DNA from: Myxococcales bacterium
GTDB taxonomy: Bacteria > Myxococcota > Myxococcia > Myxococcales > Myxococcaceae
Assembly (NCBI GenBank): GCA_016191815.1
Contig: JACPVI010000053.1
Span: 1-64,000, forward strand
DNA: 64,000 bases
Reading direction: 5' to 3'
Positions 40,120 through 49,123 of this stretch are shown here, piece by piece (the first letter of the stretch is position 1; the number at the start of each line of letters is the position of its first letter). The translations under genes and the position numbers were made by a program. The notes beneath the pieces were generated by a model. That model worked only from the letters and a program-made list of their open reading frames with translations, ran no database searches and was not told the DNA's origin.

Positions 40120-43100
40120 TCAGTGCGCGCCGGCGCCGGTGCCGGCGGGCGGCGACTTCTCGGCGAACGCCGCCTCCTTGGCGACCGATTCCTGGAAGAA
40201 GAACTCCGAGCCCCGGAAGGGCACCTCGCGCACCTTGCCGTAGGTTCCGGGCCGGTACTTGTTCAGCTTGTCCTGGGCCTGGAGGGTCCACTCGTTGTAG
40301 ATGGCCAGCTCGTAGCTCTTGGCGAGCGCCTTCTCGAGCGCCTCGATCGACTTCTCCTCCAGCGGGAAGGCCTTCTCCTCCAGGGCCCCGCGGTACATCT
40401 CGAGCTGCTCCTCGTCGAGCCCTTTGGGGTTGGGGGAGTCGATGAAGTTCTGCGCGAAGTCGGCGTAGGCCGTGCCGATGCGGGTGAGCGCGGCGATGCC
40501 CCACTCCCCTGCCCCGATGGCGAGCACCTCGGTGTAGGCCTTCTCGACCTCCTGGATCTTCTTCAGCTTCGCCTCGAGGTCCTTCTTGAGGGTGGCCACC
40601 TTGCCGAACTTGATTTCCAGGTACTGCTTCCACATCGGCTCCAGCGAGAGGAAGCGGGCGTGGCCGAAGCCGTTCATCGGCCCGTCCTTCTTCTTGTCCT
40701 CGGCGGAGAGCTTCGCGTAAGCAGCGATCAGCTCCTTCATCAGCTTCTCCGATTCCGCCTGGTTCTTGAGCGCCCGGTGCGCCTTGAACTGGCGGTACCT
40801 CGCCTCGTAGAGGCTCACCGCAGTGACGCGGGAGTCCTTGCCGTAGGTGGTCAGGTAGGCCTCGTAGCCCTTGATCGCCTCGGGCAACTTCTTGTCCTTC
40901 TCCTGGATGTCGCCGAGGTGGAAGGCGATCGCCGGGACATCCTTGCGCTCCTTGAATCGGGCCATGTACCGATGGTAGGCGGAGATGGCCTTTTCAGACT
41001 TGCCCAGGCCCTCCCACCACAGGGCGGCGTTGAACTGGGCGTCGGCGACCCAGCAGTCGTCGGGCTTGGCGCAGGCCTCCTTGATGAGGTCCTCCCGCTC
41101 CTTGGGGTCGACCTTCTTCGTCTCGGCGGCCTTGCCCGCCTTCGCCTTTTGGGCGACCGCCTTGGCGGGCTTGCCCTTGGCCTCCTTGGCCTCCTTCTTC
41201 AACAGCTCCTTCATGTTCTCGTAGCCCACGGCCTTGGGCCCGGCGGCTTGGTCGTAGGCGGCGATGAAGGCCTCGTACATCTCGGCTGACCTGGTGAAGT
41301 CGGCGAGCTTCTCGTAGAAGCGGGCCAGCGAGTAGCGGGCCTTCAGCTCGAACACCGAGCCCGGGTACTCCTTGAGCACGCGCTCCCCGGCCTCCACGCC
41401 GCGGTCGAGCTGATCCGCCTCCCGGAAGATCAGCATCGCGTGGGTGAGCGCGCGGTCGGCGTTGTCCGACTTGGGGAACTCGGCGACGAACTTCTGGAAC
41501 TCCTCGGCGGCCCGGGCCGGGTTCTTCTCCTTCTTGTAGATGACCTCGTCGACCCACTTGTACTGGGAGTTCTCGACGATGGTGCCCACCCGCTTGGTGA
41601 ACTCGGTGCCCGGCTTGGAGAGCTTCTTGTTGGCGAGGAACTGGCGGGAGAGCTTGTTGATCTCCAGCCACTCTTCCTTCTCCTCGAGGACGGACATCGA
41701 GATGTCGGCCGCGTCCTGCGAGCGCTTCTCCTCCGGCCACTTGAGGATGACTTCTCCGAGCCGCTTGGCGGCCTCCACGAAGTGGTTGCGGTCGTAGTAC
41801 ACGACCGCGGCCATGTAGCGGACCTCGATCTCGTCCTGGTTGTTCGGGTACAGCTCGTTGTACTTGTCGCAGGCCTCGGCGAGCTTCTGCTCGAACTTGG
41901 AGATCGGCTGCTCCACGAGATCCTTGGGCGAACGCTTCTCGATCTTCTTCTGCTTCTCCACCACCCCCTTCTTCTTGGTCTCCTCGACCTTCTGCCCGGC
42001 CTTGATGTCGGCCTTGGCGAGGAGCCCGCGCTCGATCTTCACCAGCTTGTCGTAGGTGAGGATGGCGTTGTACGCCGCCGACTGCCGGTACTTCTCCTGG
42101 GTGACTTCCTTGGCGGTGTCGCGGTTGGGGACCTTGAAGGCCACCACGCTCTGGTACTCGCGGGCGGCGTGCTCCCACTCCTCGAGGGCCCAGAGGATCT
42201 CCGCGTAGTAGAACTTCATGTTGAAGGCGGAGTCGGAGACGAACTGCTCCTCCTCGCTGGTGGCGAAGGCGTCGACGTACTCCTTGTAGATGTCGCGGGC
42301 GAGCCGGTAGGTCTCGACCTGCTTGGTCTTCTGCGCCTCCTGGTGGTAGTCGGTGACCACCTTCCGCATCGCCTCTTCGGAGACGTTGAAGGCGTCGCGC
42401 AAAACCTCCTTCTTGCTCTCGTTGGCCTTCCACCATTCGCTGCCCGGCCGGTAGAGGGTGGCGAGCTTCTTCACCTCGGCCTTGACCATCTCGCGCTGGC
42501 GCAGGCCCTCGTAGCTGTTGATCACGGCCTGCTGGAACTCGGGCGCCTTGGGCTGCATGGGGTTCTCGCCCAAGAGGTACTGGTAGGTCTTGATGGCGTT
42601 GTCGTGGTGGCCGGCCTCGGCGAGCCCGTCGGCGAGCCTGGCGATCAGGCGGGCCTGGGCCTTCTTCCCGGCGTGGGCCTTGTAGTAGGCGACGGCGTCC
42701 TGGGCCCGGTTGAGCTGGACCCACATCCGGATCATGTCGTTCAGCGCCTCGTTCTTGAGGTCGGTGAACTGCTTCTTCTCCGACTGCCGCTCGGTGTAGT
42801 CGACCACGTCCTGGAGCTTCTTGAGGGCGCGCTCGTGCTCGCCGGCGTTGAAGTCGCACCAGGCCAGCTTGTAGAGGGCGTAGCTCTTGATCCTCGGCTG
42901 GTTGGAGCCGAAGGCGCGCTCGAACATGTCCTTGGCCTTGGGGAGGTTTCCGGCCACGTCGAAGTAGTGGTTGCCGAGCTGGACGTAGGTGTCGGCGATG
43001 AACTTCGAGCCAGGGTAGTTCTTGATCAGCTCCTCGTAGCGCTTGACGGCCTGCTCGCGCTTGTTGGTCTCGTAGAGGTTGTAGCCGAGCGAGAAGAGCA

Positions 43101-43653
43101 CCTCGTCCTTGCGCTCATAGGCGGGGGCCTCGCGGAGGATCTGCTCGTAGAGGGTCATCGCCTGGGCGCGGTAGGACTCGCTCTCGCGGTGGTCCTCCTT
43201 GGCGTCGGCAATCTTCTCGCCGCGGTTTCTGGCGGCGTCGACCTTCTTCTCCTCCTCCTGGAAGCGGAACATCTCCCTGCGGTAGAGGTACTTGGACTTC
43301 TCCCAGTACAGCTCGGCGAGCTGGAACCACAGCTCGGCCTTCTCGTTGGAGCCGTCCTGGAACCTGGGGATGATCTTCCTCAGGCTCTCGATGGTCTCGT
43401 CGCGCTTCTTGTCGGCGATCGCCTCCCGCTCGGCGTCTTCCAGCTTGTACTCCTGCTTGAGCTGGAAGGAGCCCTTTCGCTCCTCTTCCTTCTTCTTCTT
43501 CTTGGGTTCCTCGGGCTTGGCGGCGGTGGGGGCGGGTTTGCTCTCGACCTTGGGGGCGGCCTTCTTCCCCTTCTTCTGGGCAAGGGAGGTGGCCGGCGCG
43601 CCGGCGAGGGCGGCGGCGAGCGCGAAGGTGAAGACCCGATGAAGCGACTTCAT
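40120..43653 (-). CDS. large periplasmic TPR protein, GltD/AgmU-like
   Basis: The 1177-residue product has a signal peptide (MKSLHRVFTFALAAALAG) and a Lys/Glu-rich segment (residues about 28-62). Long arrays of TPR-like helical repeats follow (for example ELWFQLAELYWEKSKYLYRR and YEELIKNYPGSKFIADTYVQ), interrupted by a lysine-rich linker near residues 830-860. The C-terminus contains KYRPGTYGKVREVPFRGSEF. Length and layout match AgmU (GltD) of M. xanthus, a periplasmic scaffold. It is the largest gene of the cluster. The ATG at 43653 directly precedes the signal peptide. Confidence 0.88.
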   Translation of the reverse strand: MKSLHRVFTFALAAALAGAPATSLAQKKGKKAAPKVESKPAPTAAKPEEPKKKKKEEERKGSFQLKQEYKLEDAEREAIADKKRDETIESLRKIIPRFQDGSNEKAELWFQLAELYWEKSKYLYRREMFRFQEEEKKVDAARNRGEKIADAKEDHRESESYRAQAMTLYEQILREAPAYERKDEVLFSLGYNLYETNKREQAVKRYEELIKNYPGSKFIADTYVQLGNHYFDVAGNLPKAKDMFERAFGSNQPRIKSYALYKLAWCDFNAGEHERALKKLQDVVDYTERQSEKKQFTDLKNEALNDMIRMWVQLNRAQDAVAYYKAHAGKKAQARLIARLADGLAEAGHHDNAIKTYQYLLGENPMQPKAPEFQQAVINSYEGLRQREMVKAEVKKLATLYRPGSEWWKANESKKEVLRDAFNVSEEAMRKVVTDYHQEAQKTKQVETYRLARDIYKEYVDAFATSEEEQFVSDSAFNMKFYYAEILWALEEWEHAAREYQSVVAFKVPNRDTAKEVTQEKYRQSAAYNAILTYDKLVKIERGLLAKADIKAGQKVEETKKKGVVEKQKKIEKRSPKDLVEQPISKFEQKLAEACDKYNELYPNNQDEIEVRYMAAVVYYDRNHFVEAAKRLGEVILKWPEEKRSQDAADISMSVLEEKEEWLEINKLSRQFLANKKLSKPGTEFTKRVGTIVENSQYKWVDEVIYKKEKNPARAAEEFQKFVAEFPKSDNADRALTHAMLIFREADQLDRGVEAGERVLKEYPGSVFELKARYSLARFYEKLADFTRSAEMYEAFIAAYDQAAGPKAVGYENMKELLKKEAKEAKGKPAKAVAQKAKAGKAAETKKVDPKEREDLIKEACAKPDDCWVADAQFNAALWWEGLGKSEKAISAYHRYMARFKERKDVPAIAFHLGDIQEKDKKLPEAIKGYEAYLTTYGKDSRVTAVSLYEARYRQFKAHRALKNQAESEKLMKELIAAYAKLSAEDKKKDGPMNGFGHARFLSLEPMWKQYLEIKFGKVATLKKDLEAKLKKIQEVEKAYTEVLAIGAGEWGIAALTRIGTAYADFAQNFIDSPNPKGLDEEQLEMYRGALEEKAFPLEEKSIEALEKALAKSYELAIYNEWTLQAQDKLNKYRPGTYGKVREVPFRGSEFFFQESVAKEAAFAEKSPPAGTGAGAH

Positions 43654-43744
43654 GCTGGCTCCTGCGTTCGGATGCTCGGGAGGAGAAAGTCGGCGAAAGC
43701 TACACTCCCGCCGGGTTTTTTGAAAAGGCCCGGCCCGGCCGGGG

Positions 43745-44065
43745 TCAGGAGCGAGGCGACTGGGCCTGTTCGATGCAGAGCATCGCGTGGCCCTCGCCGG
43801 ACTCGGTGACGAGGTCGAGGCAGCCGCGGGACACCCGCTGGATCCGCAGGCGATCCCGGGAGATGAAATCTCCTTGCCGGACGATGATCACCTGGCCTCG
43901 AGGATCCTCCACGGCGGCGGAGGGCGTCCGCCCGCGGAGTGGCTGGACGTGCACGAGGGTGAGCGACGAGAGCGGCGCCTTGTCGAAGTGATGCGCCACA
44001 GGCTCTGCCGCGGCAGGCCAGGCAACCAGCCCAAGAAGGACCCACCACCGGACCGCGCTTTTCAC
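43745..44065 (-). CDS. small periplasmic protein with a PilP/GspC-like domain
   Basis: The 106-residue product has a signal peptide (MKSAVRWWVLLGLVAWPAAA) and a mature part of about 86 residues. The segment RGQVIIVRQGDFISRDRLRI followed by QRVSRGCLDLVTE resembles the beta-rich domain of PilP and GspC, where a glycine-aspartate turn (V.. .GD.I) precedes two short strands. PilP and GspC link inner- and outer-membrane parts of type IV pilus and type II secretion machines. Its GTG start overlaps the GltC-like stop (GTGA); an ATG at 44074 is the alternative. I do not recall this gene in M. xanthus glt or nfs loci. Confidence 0.7.
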   Translation of the reverse strand: MKSAVRWWVLLGLVAWPAAAEPVAHHFDKAPLSSLTLVHVQPLRGRTPSAAVEDPRGQVIIVRQGDFISRDRLRIQRVSRGCLDLVTESGEGHAMLCIEQAQSPRS

Positions 44066-45555
44066 TCCGCACATCCTCTCTTCAAGGTGTACTGGTAATA
44101 GCCGATCTCGTCGATCCAGAACTCGCCCTGGAACTTCCAGTAGTTCCAGTCCTCCGCCGGCATCTTGGGCCGGTAGAGCGACTTCTCGGTGAGCATCTTC
44201 CGCTGGTTGACCCCGGCCTCGGCCATCTCCTTCTCGGCCTTGGAGGTCTCGAACCGGACGATCTCCGCCTGGTTCTGGAAGTGGCTTATCGCCTCGTTCG
44301 CCTCGGTGAGCCGGTTCTTGGCCAGCTTGCCCGCCACCTTCACCAGCACCGCCCGGTTCTGATCCAGAAGGCTGACCAGGTCCGGCCCGAGCTTCGAGCC
44401 GCGCCACGCCTGGTTGGCGGTGATCGCCGCCTTCTCCTTGTCGATCTGGTTCAGCATCGCGAACAGCCCGAGCATGCGCTCGTTGCTCCTCACCCAGTTG
44501 AGCACCGGCTTGGGGATCTTCTCCGAGCTGTCGTTGACCAGCTTGAAGAAGAACTCCTCGTCCTTGCCATCGGCGGTGACCAGCGGCGTCAGCTTCTCGC
44601 GCATCGGCACGTAGATCTCGTCGAACGCCGCCAGCGCGGTCTTGGCCTCCTCGTAGAGGCAGCTGAAGTAGTAGGTGATGCTCTTGAGGTACCAGGACTC
44701 GGGCTGGAAGGCCCCGGCGAACTGGGGCGCGTGGAGCGCCTGCAGGGAGCCGAGCGCCCCGCCGAGATCGTCGTTCTGGTAGCGGGCCCAGCCGTCCTCG
44801 AACAGGGCGACGTCCCAGAACTTGGTGAAGCGGGGGATGCGCTCGTAGGCCTCCACCGCCCGCTGGTACTGGCCCATCCCGTAGTGGACGCGGCCGAGCC
44901 CGAGCAGCGAGAGGTGCTGGGTGGCGAGCAAGTCTTCCTGCTTTTCGGTCTTGAGCGCCAGCACGCGCTCGAACGCCTTGATCGCCTGCTCGTACTTGGG
45001 GCCGCCGGGGAAGCGCGGATCCGAGAGCACCACCCCGAGCAGGTATTGCGCCTTGGCGTAGATCGCGGTTTCTCTGGGCACCGCCTCGAGGAAGGCCTGG
45101 GCCTCGTCGAACTTCGCCTTGCGCTGGTCGATCTGTCCGATGAGGTAGTTGATGCGCGCCAAGACCTCGAGCGGGAGGGTGGCCCACTCGTCGGAGTACC
45201 TCTTCTCCAGTTGGTTTGGGATGAGGTACTGGTCATCGAGCTGCTGCTGGACGTTGACCAGCCCCTCCACCGCCTTGAGGTAGAAGGGGTGGGCCTTCCC
45301 CGCCCGCAGGATGGACTGGTAGTGGATGAAGGCGGTGACCGGCAGCTCCTTCTTCGCGAAGGACTGCGCCAGGTAATACTCCGACTTGGTGCGCAGGTCC
45401 GCGTCGGTGGAGGTCTCGTTCACCTCGAAGAAGGCCTGGGCGGCGGCGTCGTAGTCGCCCGAGTTGAAGGCGGACAGGGCGCGGTTGTACAGCGCGAGGT
45501 CCTGGGCCCAGGCGGCCGAGGGCAACAGCGAGGCGAGGAGGAGGATTCGCTTCAT
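44062..45555 (-). CDS. periplasmic TPR protein, GltC/NfsC-like
   Basis: The 497-residue product has a signal peptide (MKRILLLASLLPSAAWAQ). TPR-like repeats follow across residues 20-330 (NRALSAFNSGDYDAAAQAFF, HYQSILRAGKAHPFYLKAVE and RVHYGMGQYQRAVEAYERIP). A coiled-coil region (KNRLTEANEAISHFQNQAEI) and an aromatic-rich C-terminus (DWNYWKFQGEFWIDEIGYYQ) complete it. This matches the GltC position and type, directly behind the two barrels. It follows the second barrel gene by 5 bases and overlaps the next gene. Confidence 0.85.
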   Translation of the reverse strand: MKRILLLASLLPSAAWAQDLALYNRALSAFNSGDYDAAAQAFFEVNETSTDADLRTKSEYYLAQSFAKKELPVTAFIHYQSILRAGKAHPFYLKAVEGLVNVQQQLDDQYLIPNQLEKRYSDEWATLPLEVLARINYLIGQIDQRKAKFDEAQAFLEAVPRETAIYAKAQYLLGVVLSDPRFPGGPKYEQAIKAFERVLALKTEKQEDLLATQHLSLLGLGRVHYGMGQYQRAVEAYERIPRFTKFWDVALFEDGWARYQNDDLGGALGSLQALHAPQFAGAFQPESWYLKSITYYFSCLYEEAKTALAAFDEIYVPMREKLTPLVTADGKDEEFFFKLVNDSSEKIPKPVLNWVRSNERMLGLFAMLNQIDKEKAAITANQAWRGSKLGPDLVSLLDQNRAVLVKVAGKLAKNRLTEANEAISHFQNQAEIVRFETSKAEKEMAEAGVNQRKMLTEKSLYRPKMPAEDWNYWKFQGEFWIDEIGYYQYTLKRGCAE

Positions 45556-45560
45556 GGCGG

Positions 45561-46646
45561 TCAGAAGAGCAAGGACACCCCGGCGTAGAAGCCGAGGTTG
45601 TTGAGCACGTCCGACGACGGGGTGGATACCAGGTTCTTCGCCAGCGGGATGTCCATGGTGTGCTTGTAGCCGTCGTCCCTCACCTTCGCGAAGACCTTCT
45701 TCCCGAGCGCCACGCACGAGGGGCTGACGTTCACTCCGTCCAGGCTGCTGCCGTTGCGGATCGCCTTGTCCATGGCGTCGAGGTCTCCGAAGTCGCAGCC
45801 GTTCACCGCGTCGAACTTCGCGGTGTAGACGAGGTCGCGGATCTCGGCGCGGAAGGCGAACCGCTCGCCGAACTGCAGCCGCACGCCTGCGCCCAACGAG
45901 CCCAAAAACTTGTTCCCAGTCTCTCCGAAGGTCGCCGCGCCGGTGCCCCCTTCTGACGTCGGGTCGCCGGCCGGCTTGAGCTGGTGCCGGGTGGCGCCGA
46001 TGCCCGCGCCGCCGTTCACCACCACCGAGAAGTGCGCCAGGCTGTCCTCGTACCAGGCGAACTTGCCGTAGAGCGGAGTCACCTCCACCCCGCCCTGGAC
46101 TCCCCACACCAACAGGAGCGAGGTGGCCGCCTGGAACTCGCGCCGCGCCTTCTCGATCAGCTCCTGGTTGAAGGCCGACTCGGTGGTGACCCAGTGGTAA
46201 TGCCCCGAGACCTGGAACCCGAAGTTCTCGTGCAGGTGCCACACCGCGGTGGCCGCGGTGCCGATGTGCTGGGTCGCCTTCCCGTTCGCTTGAATCGTGA
46301 GCGGGTAGAGGGCCACCTCCCGCTTGCCGTTGTCAGAGAAGATCTTCTTCTCCACGATGTGGACCGCGACGTTCGGGTTGAACAGCGGGGCCCCGGAGAC
46401 CAGGCGCTGCTGCCCGGCGGGGGCCTGCGGCGCGGCCGGAACGGCGGCGGGCGCGGGCTTCTCCTCGGGCTTGGCAACCTTGTCGCCTGGCTTGGGCGGC
46501 GGCTGATCCTTGGGCTTCAAAGGCGCCTCCTCTTCTTCCTCCTCCTCGTCGTCGGTCTGGCCGAGCACCAGGTCCAACAGGCGAGGCGCAGAGAGGGCCT
46601 GGGCCGCAGAGGCGCAGAGCAGGGCGAGGAACAGAAGCAGTCTCAT
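45561..46646 (-). CDS. outer-membrane beta-barrel protein, GltB/NfsB-like
   Basis: The 361-residue protein has a signal peptide (MRLLLFLALLCASAAQA). An acidic run (DDEEEEEEEA) and a Pro/Lys/Ala linker to about residue 80 follow. A beta-barrel of amphipathic strands comes next (HIGTAATAVWHLHENFGFQV, FSVVVNGGAGIGATRHQL and GSLGAGVRLQFGERFAFRAE) and ends with a terminal Phe in GFYAGVSLLF. It is one of two adjacent barrels in the A/B position of the Glt/Nfs complex. In M. xanthus these form the outer-membrane part of the machine. Confidence 0.82.
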   Translation of the reverse strand: MRLLLFLALLCASAAQALSAPRLLDLVLGQTDDEEEEEEEAPLKPKDQPPPKPGDKVAKPEEKPAPAAVPAAPQAPAGQQRLVSGAPLFNPNVAVHIVEKKIFSDNGKREVALYPLTIQANGKATQHIGTAATAVWHLHENFGFQVSGHYHWVTTESAFNQELIEKARREFQAATSLLLVWGVQGGVEVTPLYGKFAWYEDSLAHFSVVVNGGAGIGATRHQLKPAGDPTSEGGTGAATFGETGNKFLGSLGAGVRLQFGERFAFRAEIRDLVYTAKFDAVNGCDFGDLDAMDKAIRNGSSLDGVNVSPSCVALGKKVFAKVRDDGYKHTMDIPLAKNLVSTPSSDVLNNLGFYAGVSLLF

Positions 46647-46655
46647 CGTCGCACC

Positions 46656-47465
46656 TTAAAAGAGGAACGAGTAGCCGATGTCGATCATCACGAGGTTGGT
46701 GAGGCCGCTCCGCACCGCAGTGCCCCCGCCGTCGGGAGGGCTCCGGTTGAGCGCCTTGGCGTAGTCCACGTCGGCGAGCCACTCGTCGCGGTAGGAATAG
46801 TCCCGTAGCTCGATGGCGATGGAGTGGCTGGGTGTGAGGAAGAAGCGCGTGCCCAGCGCGACGCTCGCCATCCCGTCGAACTTGTCCTGGGTGTAGAACT
46901 CGGCGCAGGAGCTGCCCGACTTCTGGTTGCAGATCATCACCGACTCGCGATGGAGCTGGACCGCGCCCCCTCCCAGCCAGAGGTAGGCCTGGAAGTGCAG
47001 CGGCAGCTCGGCCATCAGCGAGATCTTCCCGTAGATCGGCGCCCAGCGGACTCCCACGGCGGCGTTCCCGTGCATCTCCCACAGATCCGAGAGATCGCTC
47101 ACCGTTCCTGGGCTGGAGGCTCCGATCTTCTCCGCCGCCAGCTCCTCGGCGATCTGGCCCGCCAGGTTGGTGTGGTGGGACAGGGTCGGCCACCGGCTCG
47201 CCGGCCCCAACGCATAACCTCCGCGGACCTCCAAGGCCAGCGTGTCCGAGAGGTTGTAGGCGAAGTGGCCGTTGAAGTTGACGTGGTCGGTCAGCCGCGA
47301 CATCGGCATGAAGCCGACGTTGAGGCCGAGCTCCAGCCGCCCCTTCAGGGTGTAGAGGCGGTTTCGAACCACCACCTTCTCGATCAGCTCTTCCTGGTTT
47401 TCGGCGGCCGCGGCGGGTGCGGCGGCGAGGCAGAGGGCTGCCAACAGCAGGGTCGCTCTCGTCAT
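46656..47465 (-). CDS. outer-membrane beta-barrel protein, GltA/NfsA-like
   Basis: The 269-residue protein has a signal peptide (MTRATLLLAALCLAAAPAAA), a short helical segment and a beta-barrel (LELGLNVGFMPMSRLTDHVN, FNGHFAYNLSDTLALEVRGG and SVALGTRFFLTPSHSIAIEL) ending in IDIGYSFLF with terminal Phe. It shares its general plan with the next gene. It lies 8 bases behind the VWA lipoprotein gene. Which of the two barrels is A or B is set by order only. Confidence 0.82.
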   Translation of the reverse strand: MTRATLLLAALCLAAAPAAAAENQEELIEKVVVRNRLYTLKGRLELGLNVGFMPMSRLTDHVNFNGHFAYNLSDTLALEVRGGYALGPASRWPTLSHHTNLAGQIAEELAAEKIGASSPGTVSDLSDLWEMHGNAAVGVRWAPIYGKISLMAELPLHFQAYLWLGGGAVQLHRESVMICNQKSGSSCAEFYTQDKFDGMASVALGTRFFLTPSHSIAIELRDYSYRDEWLADVDYAKALNRSPPDGGGTAVRSGLTNLVMIDIGYSFLF

Positions 47466-47473
47466 GGCTCTCT

Positions 47474-48937
47474 TCACGGACAACTCGTCTGGAATTCGGC
47501 CTGCACGTCGTAGCAGATTTCTACGGCGCTCAGGGATTCGGGGACCGCGGCTCCGTCGAACCGCACCACATTTCGGAAGGCCGAAGCGTCGCACTTCACG
47601 TACTGGGCCGCGTCCTTGGTTGCCGCCAGGTCGACGTCCAGCTTCCTGGCACAGCGGTTGGAGCGGCAGAACTGTCCTGCGGGGCAATTGCCGTCCACCT
47701 GGCAGTTGGCGGCGTTGGGGGGCGAGACGTAGAGCTGGATCCCGGCGGCCTTCCCGCCCGAGGGCTGAACGTCGGGCCCGCGGGTGAGCCGGAATTCCCG
47801 GCGAAGGCCCGAGGCCGCGTACCCCAGCGAGGCGAGCGCGCCCGAAAAGCTGCTGTCGCAGATGGACACCGCCACTCCGCCGGTGTCCGAGGCGACCTTC
47901 ACGTAGCGCCCGCCGAAGTAGGCGATCTCGTAGCCGCCGTCGTTCTGCCCCCCGGTCGGGCACGGCAAAGCGGAGGCCGAGCGGCAGCAGCCGGCATGCT
48001 GGTTGGGGTCTCCGAACTGGGAGGGGACTCCGGCGTCGGCGGTGCCTTCGAGCGCCACGATCGCCGCCAGCGCCACCAGCTCGCCCTGGCCGTAGCCCTT
48101 GTACGTCTCGAGGAAGCGGGTGAAGTAGGAGGTGCTGCCGTAGGCCCCGGCGCCCCCGAGGATGGCGTCGGGCGCGCACCGGCAGCCTGGGTCGGCGGTG
48201 CAGATGGACTGGGTCACCAGCGGATGGCAGGAGGAGTCGTCCTCGTCGGAGACGACCACCACGTAGAGCGCCGCCTCCGGGCGGATGAAGCGCTCGGCTC
48301 CCGGCTTGGAGAGGTTGTTGGGGTTGGTGAGGGCGAGGTAGGCCGCGAGCAGACCACGCTCCTGGGCGCTCCCCGCAGTGCCCACGGTGGCCATCTGCTG
48401 GAAGGCGGTCACCGCCTCGGAGGTGCCGCCGTCGGCGCCCTGGTTGGTGTTGCAGCGCGAGGTGCCGTCGGGCTGCGGGGTGCAGGCGATGAAGTCGGAG
48501 GTGGTGGGGCCGACGATCCACTTCCTGAGCGCCCCGCGGGTGGCCGGGTCGTCGGTGTCGGTGGGGGTGACCGCGATGTGGAAGTCGATCGGGGGCTTGG
48601 CGTTGACGAGCTGGCTGATGAAGCCGTTGAAGTTCGCCGCCAGCCGGGCCTGCTTGGGCGCCATCGAGCCCGAGGAGTCCACCACCCAGAGGATGTCCAC
48701 CTTCCTCACCGAGAGCTGCTGGTAGAGGTCGCACTGCCTGGGGACGTTGATGGAGAAGCTGGAGGTCTCCCGGGTCGGGTCGGTGAGGACCTTGGGCGCG
48801 CCGGTGTCGACTTGAGGGGTGCCGGGGACCACCGCGTAGGGCTCGAGGACTTTCCGGGTGCGGCCGCCGCGCTCTTCGCAGCCGATCGCGACGAGCGTCG
48901 CGCCCGCCAGCAACGCAGCCCTCGGCAGCCGAGACAT
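47474..48937 (-). CDS. VWA-domain lipoprotein, CglB-like adhesin candidate
   Basis: The 487-residue protein has a lipoprotein signal with Cys20 (LVAIGC). A VWA domain starts near residue 79, with a complete MIDAS start DxSxS at Asp87-Ser89-Ser91 (WVVDSSGSM) and an acidic SDEDDSSCH motif later in the domain. It is cysteine-rich, including DPGCRCAP, HAGCCRS and NCPAGQFCRSNRCAR near the C-terminus, so several disulphides are likely. M. xanthus CglB is an outer-membrane VWA lipoprotein that acts as the gliding adhesin with the GltA/B/H barrels. This gene opens the Glt/Nfs-type operon, which supports a similar role. Orthology to CglB is inferred. Confidence 0.85.
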   Translation of the reverse strand: MSRLPRAALLAGATLVAIGCEERGGRTRKVLEPYAVVPGTPQVDTGAPKVLTDPTRETSSFSINVPRQCDLYQQLSVRKVDILWVVDSSGSMAPKQARLAANFNGFISQLVNAKPPIDFHIAVTPTDTDDPATRGALRKWIVGPTTSDFIACTPQPDGTSRCNTNQGADGGTSEAVTAFQQMATVGTAGSAQERGLLAAYLALTNPNNLSKPGAERFIRPEAALYVVVVSDEDDSSCHPLVTQSICTADPGCRCAPDAILGGAGAYGSTSYFTRFLETYKGYGQGELVALAAIVALEGTADAGVPSQFGDPNQHAGCCRSASALPCPTGGQNDGGYEIAYFGGRYVKVASDTGGVAVSICDSSFSGALASLGYAASGLRREFRLTRGPDVQPSGGKAAGIQLYVSPPNAANCQVDGNCPAGQFCRSNRCARKLDVDLAATKDAAQYVKCDASAFRNVVRFDGAAVPESLSAVEICYDVQAEFQTSCP

Positions 48938-49123
48938 GGAGGCCAGTGCCTAGCACAGCCTCGCGGGTGCAAGAAGCCTTTCCGTGACAGCCCGGTGCGC
49001 GCAGGTGGACCCCGAGTAGACCTGCGACCACGGCGCGGCGCCGTTCCGGCCGGGGAGCGCGAGCGGCCCTCGGGGCGGGGAAGGATTGCGGCGTCGCGGC
49101 CGTGGCATTATCGTCCCCCGTGA

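Noticed and set aside
41440-43809. 789-codon plus-strand open frame opposite the GltD-like gene
   Set aside because: The Leu/Gly/Val-rich product mirrors the Lys/Glu-rich sense gene; no start signal or domain supports it.
48967-48990. Possible sigma-54 promoter before the VWA lipoprotein gene (TGTCAC and TTGCA on the minus strand)
   Set aside because: The spacing between the two boxes is 11 bases instead of about 5, so the -24/-12 geometry is wrong.
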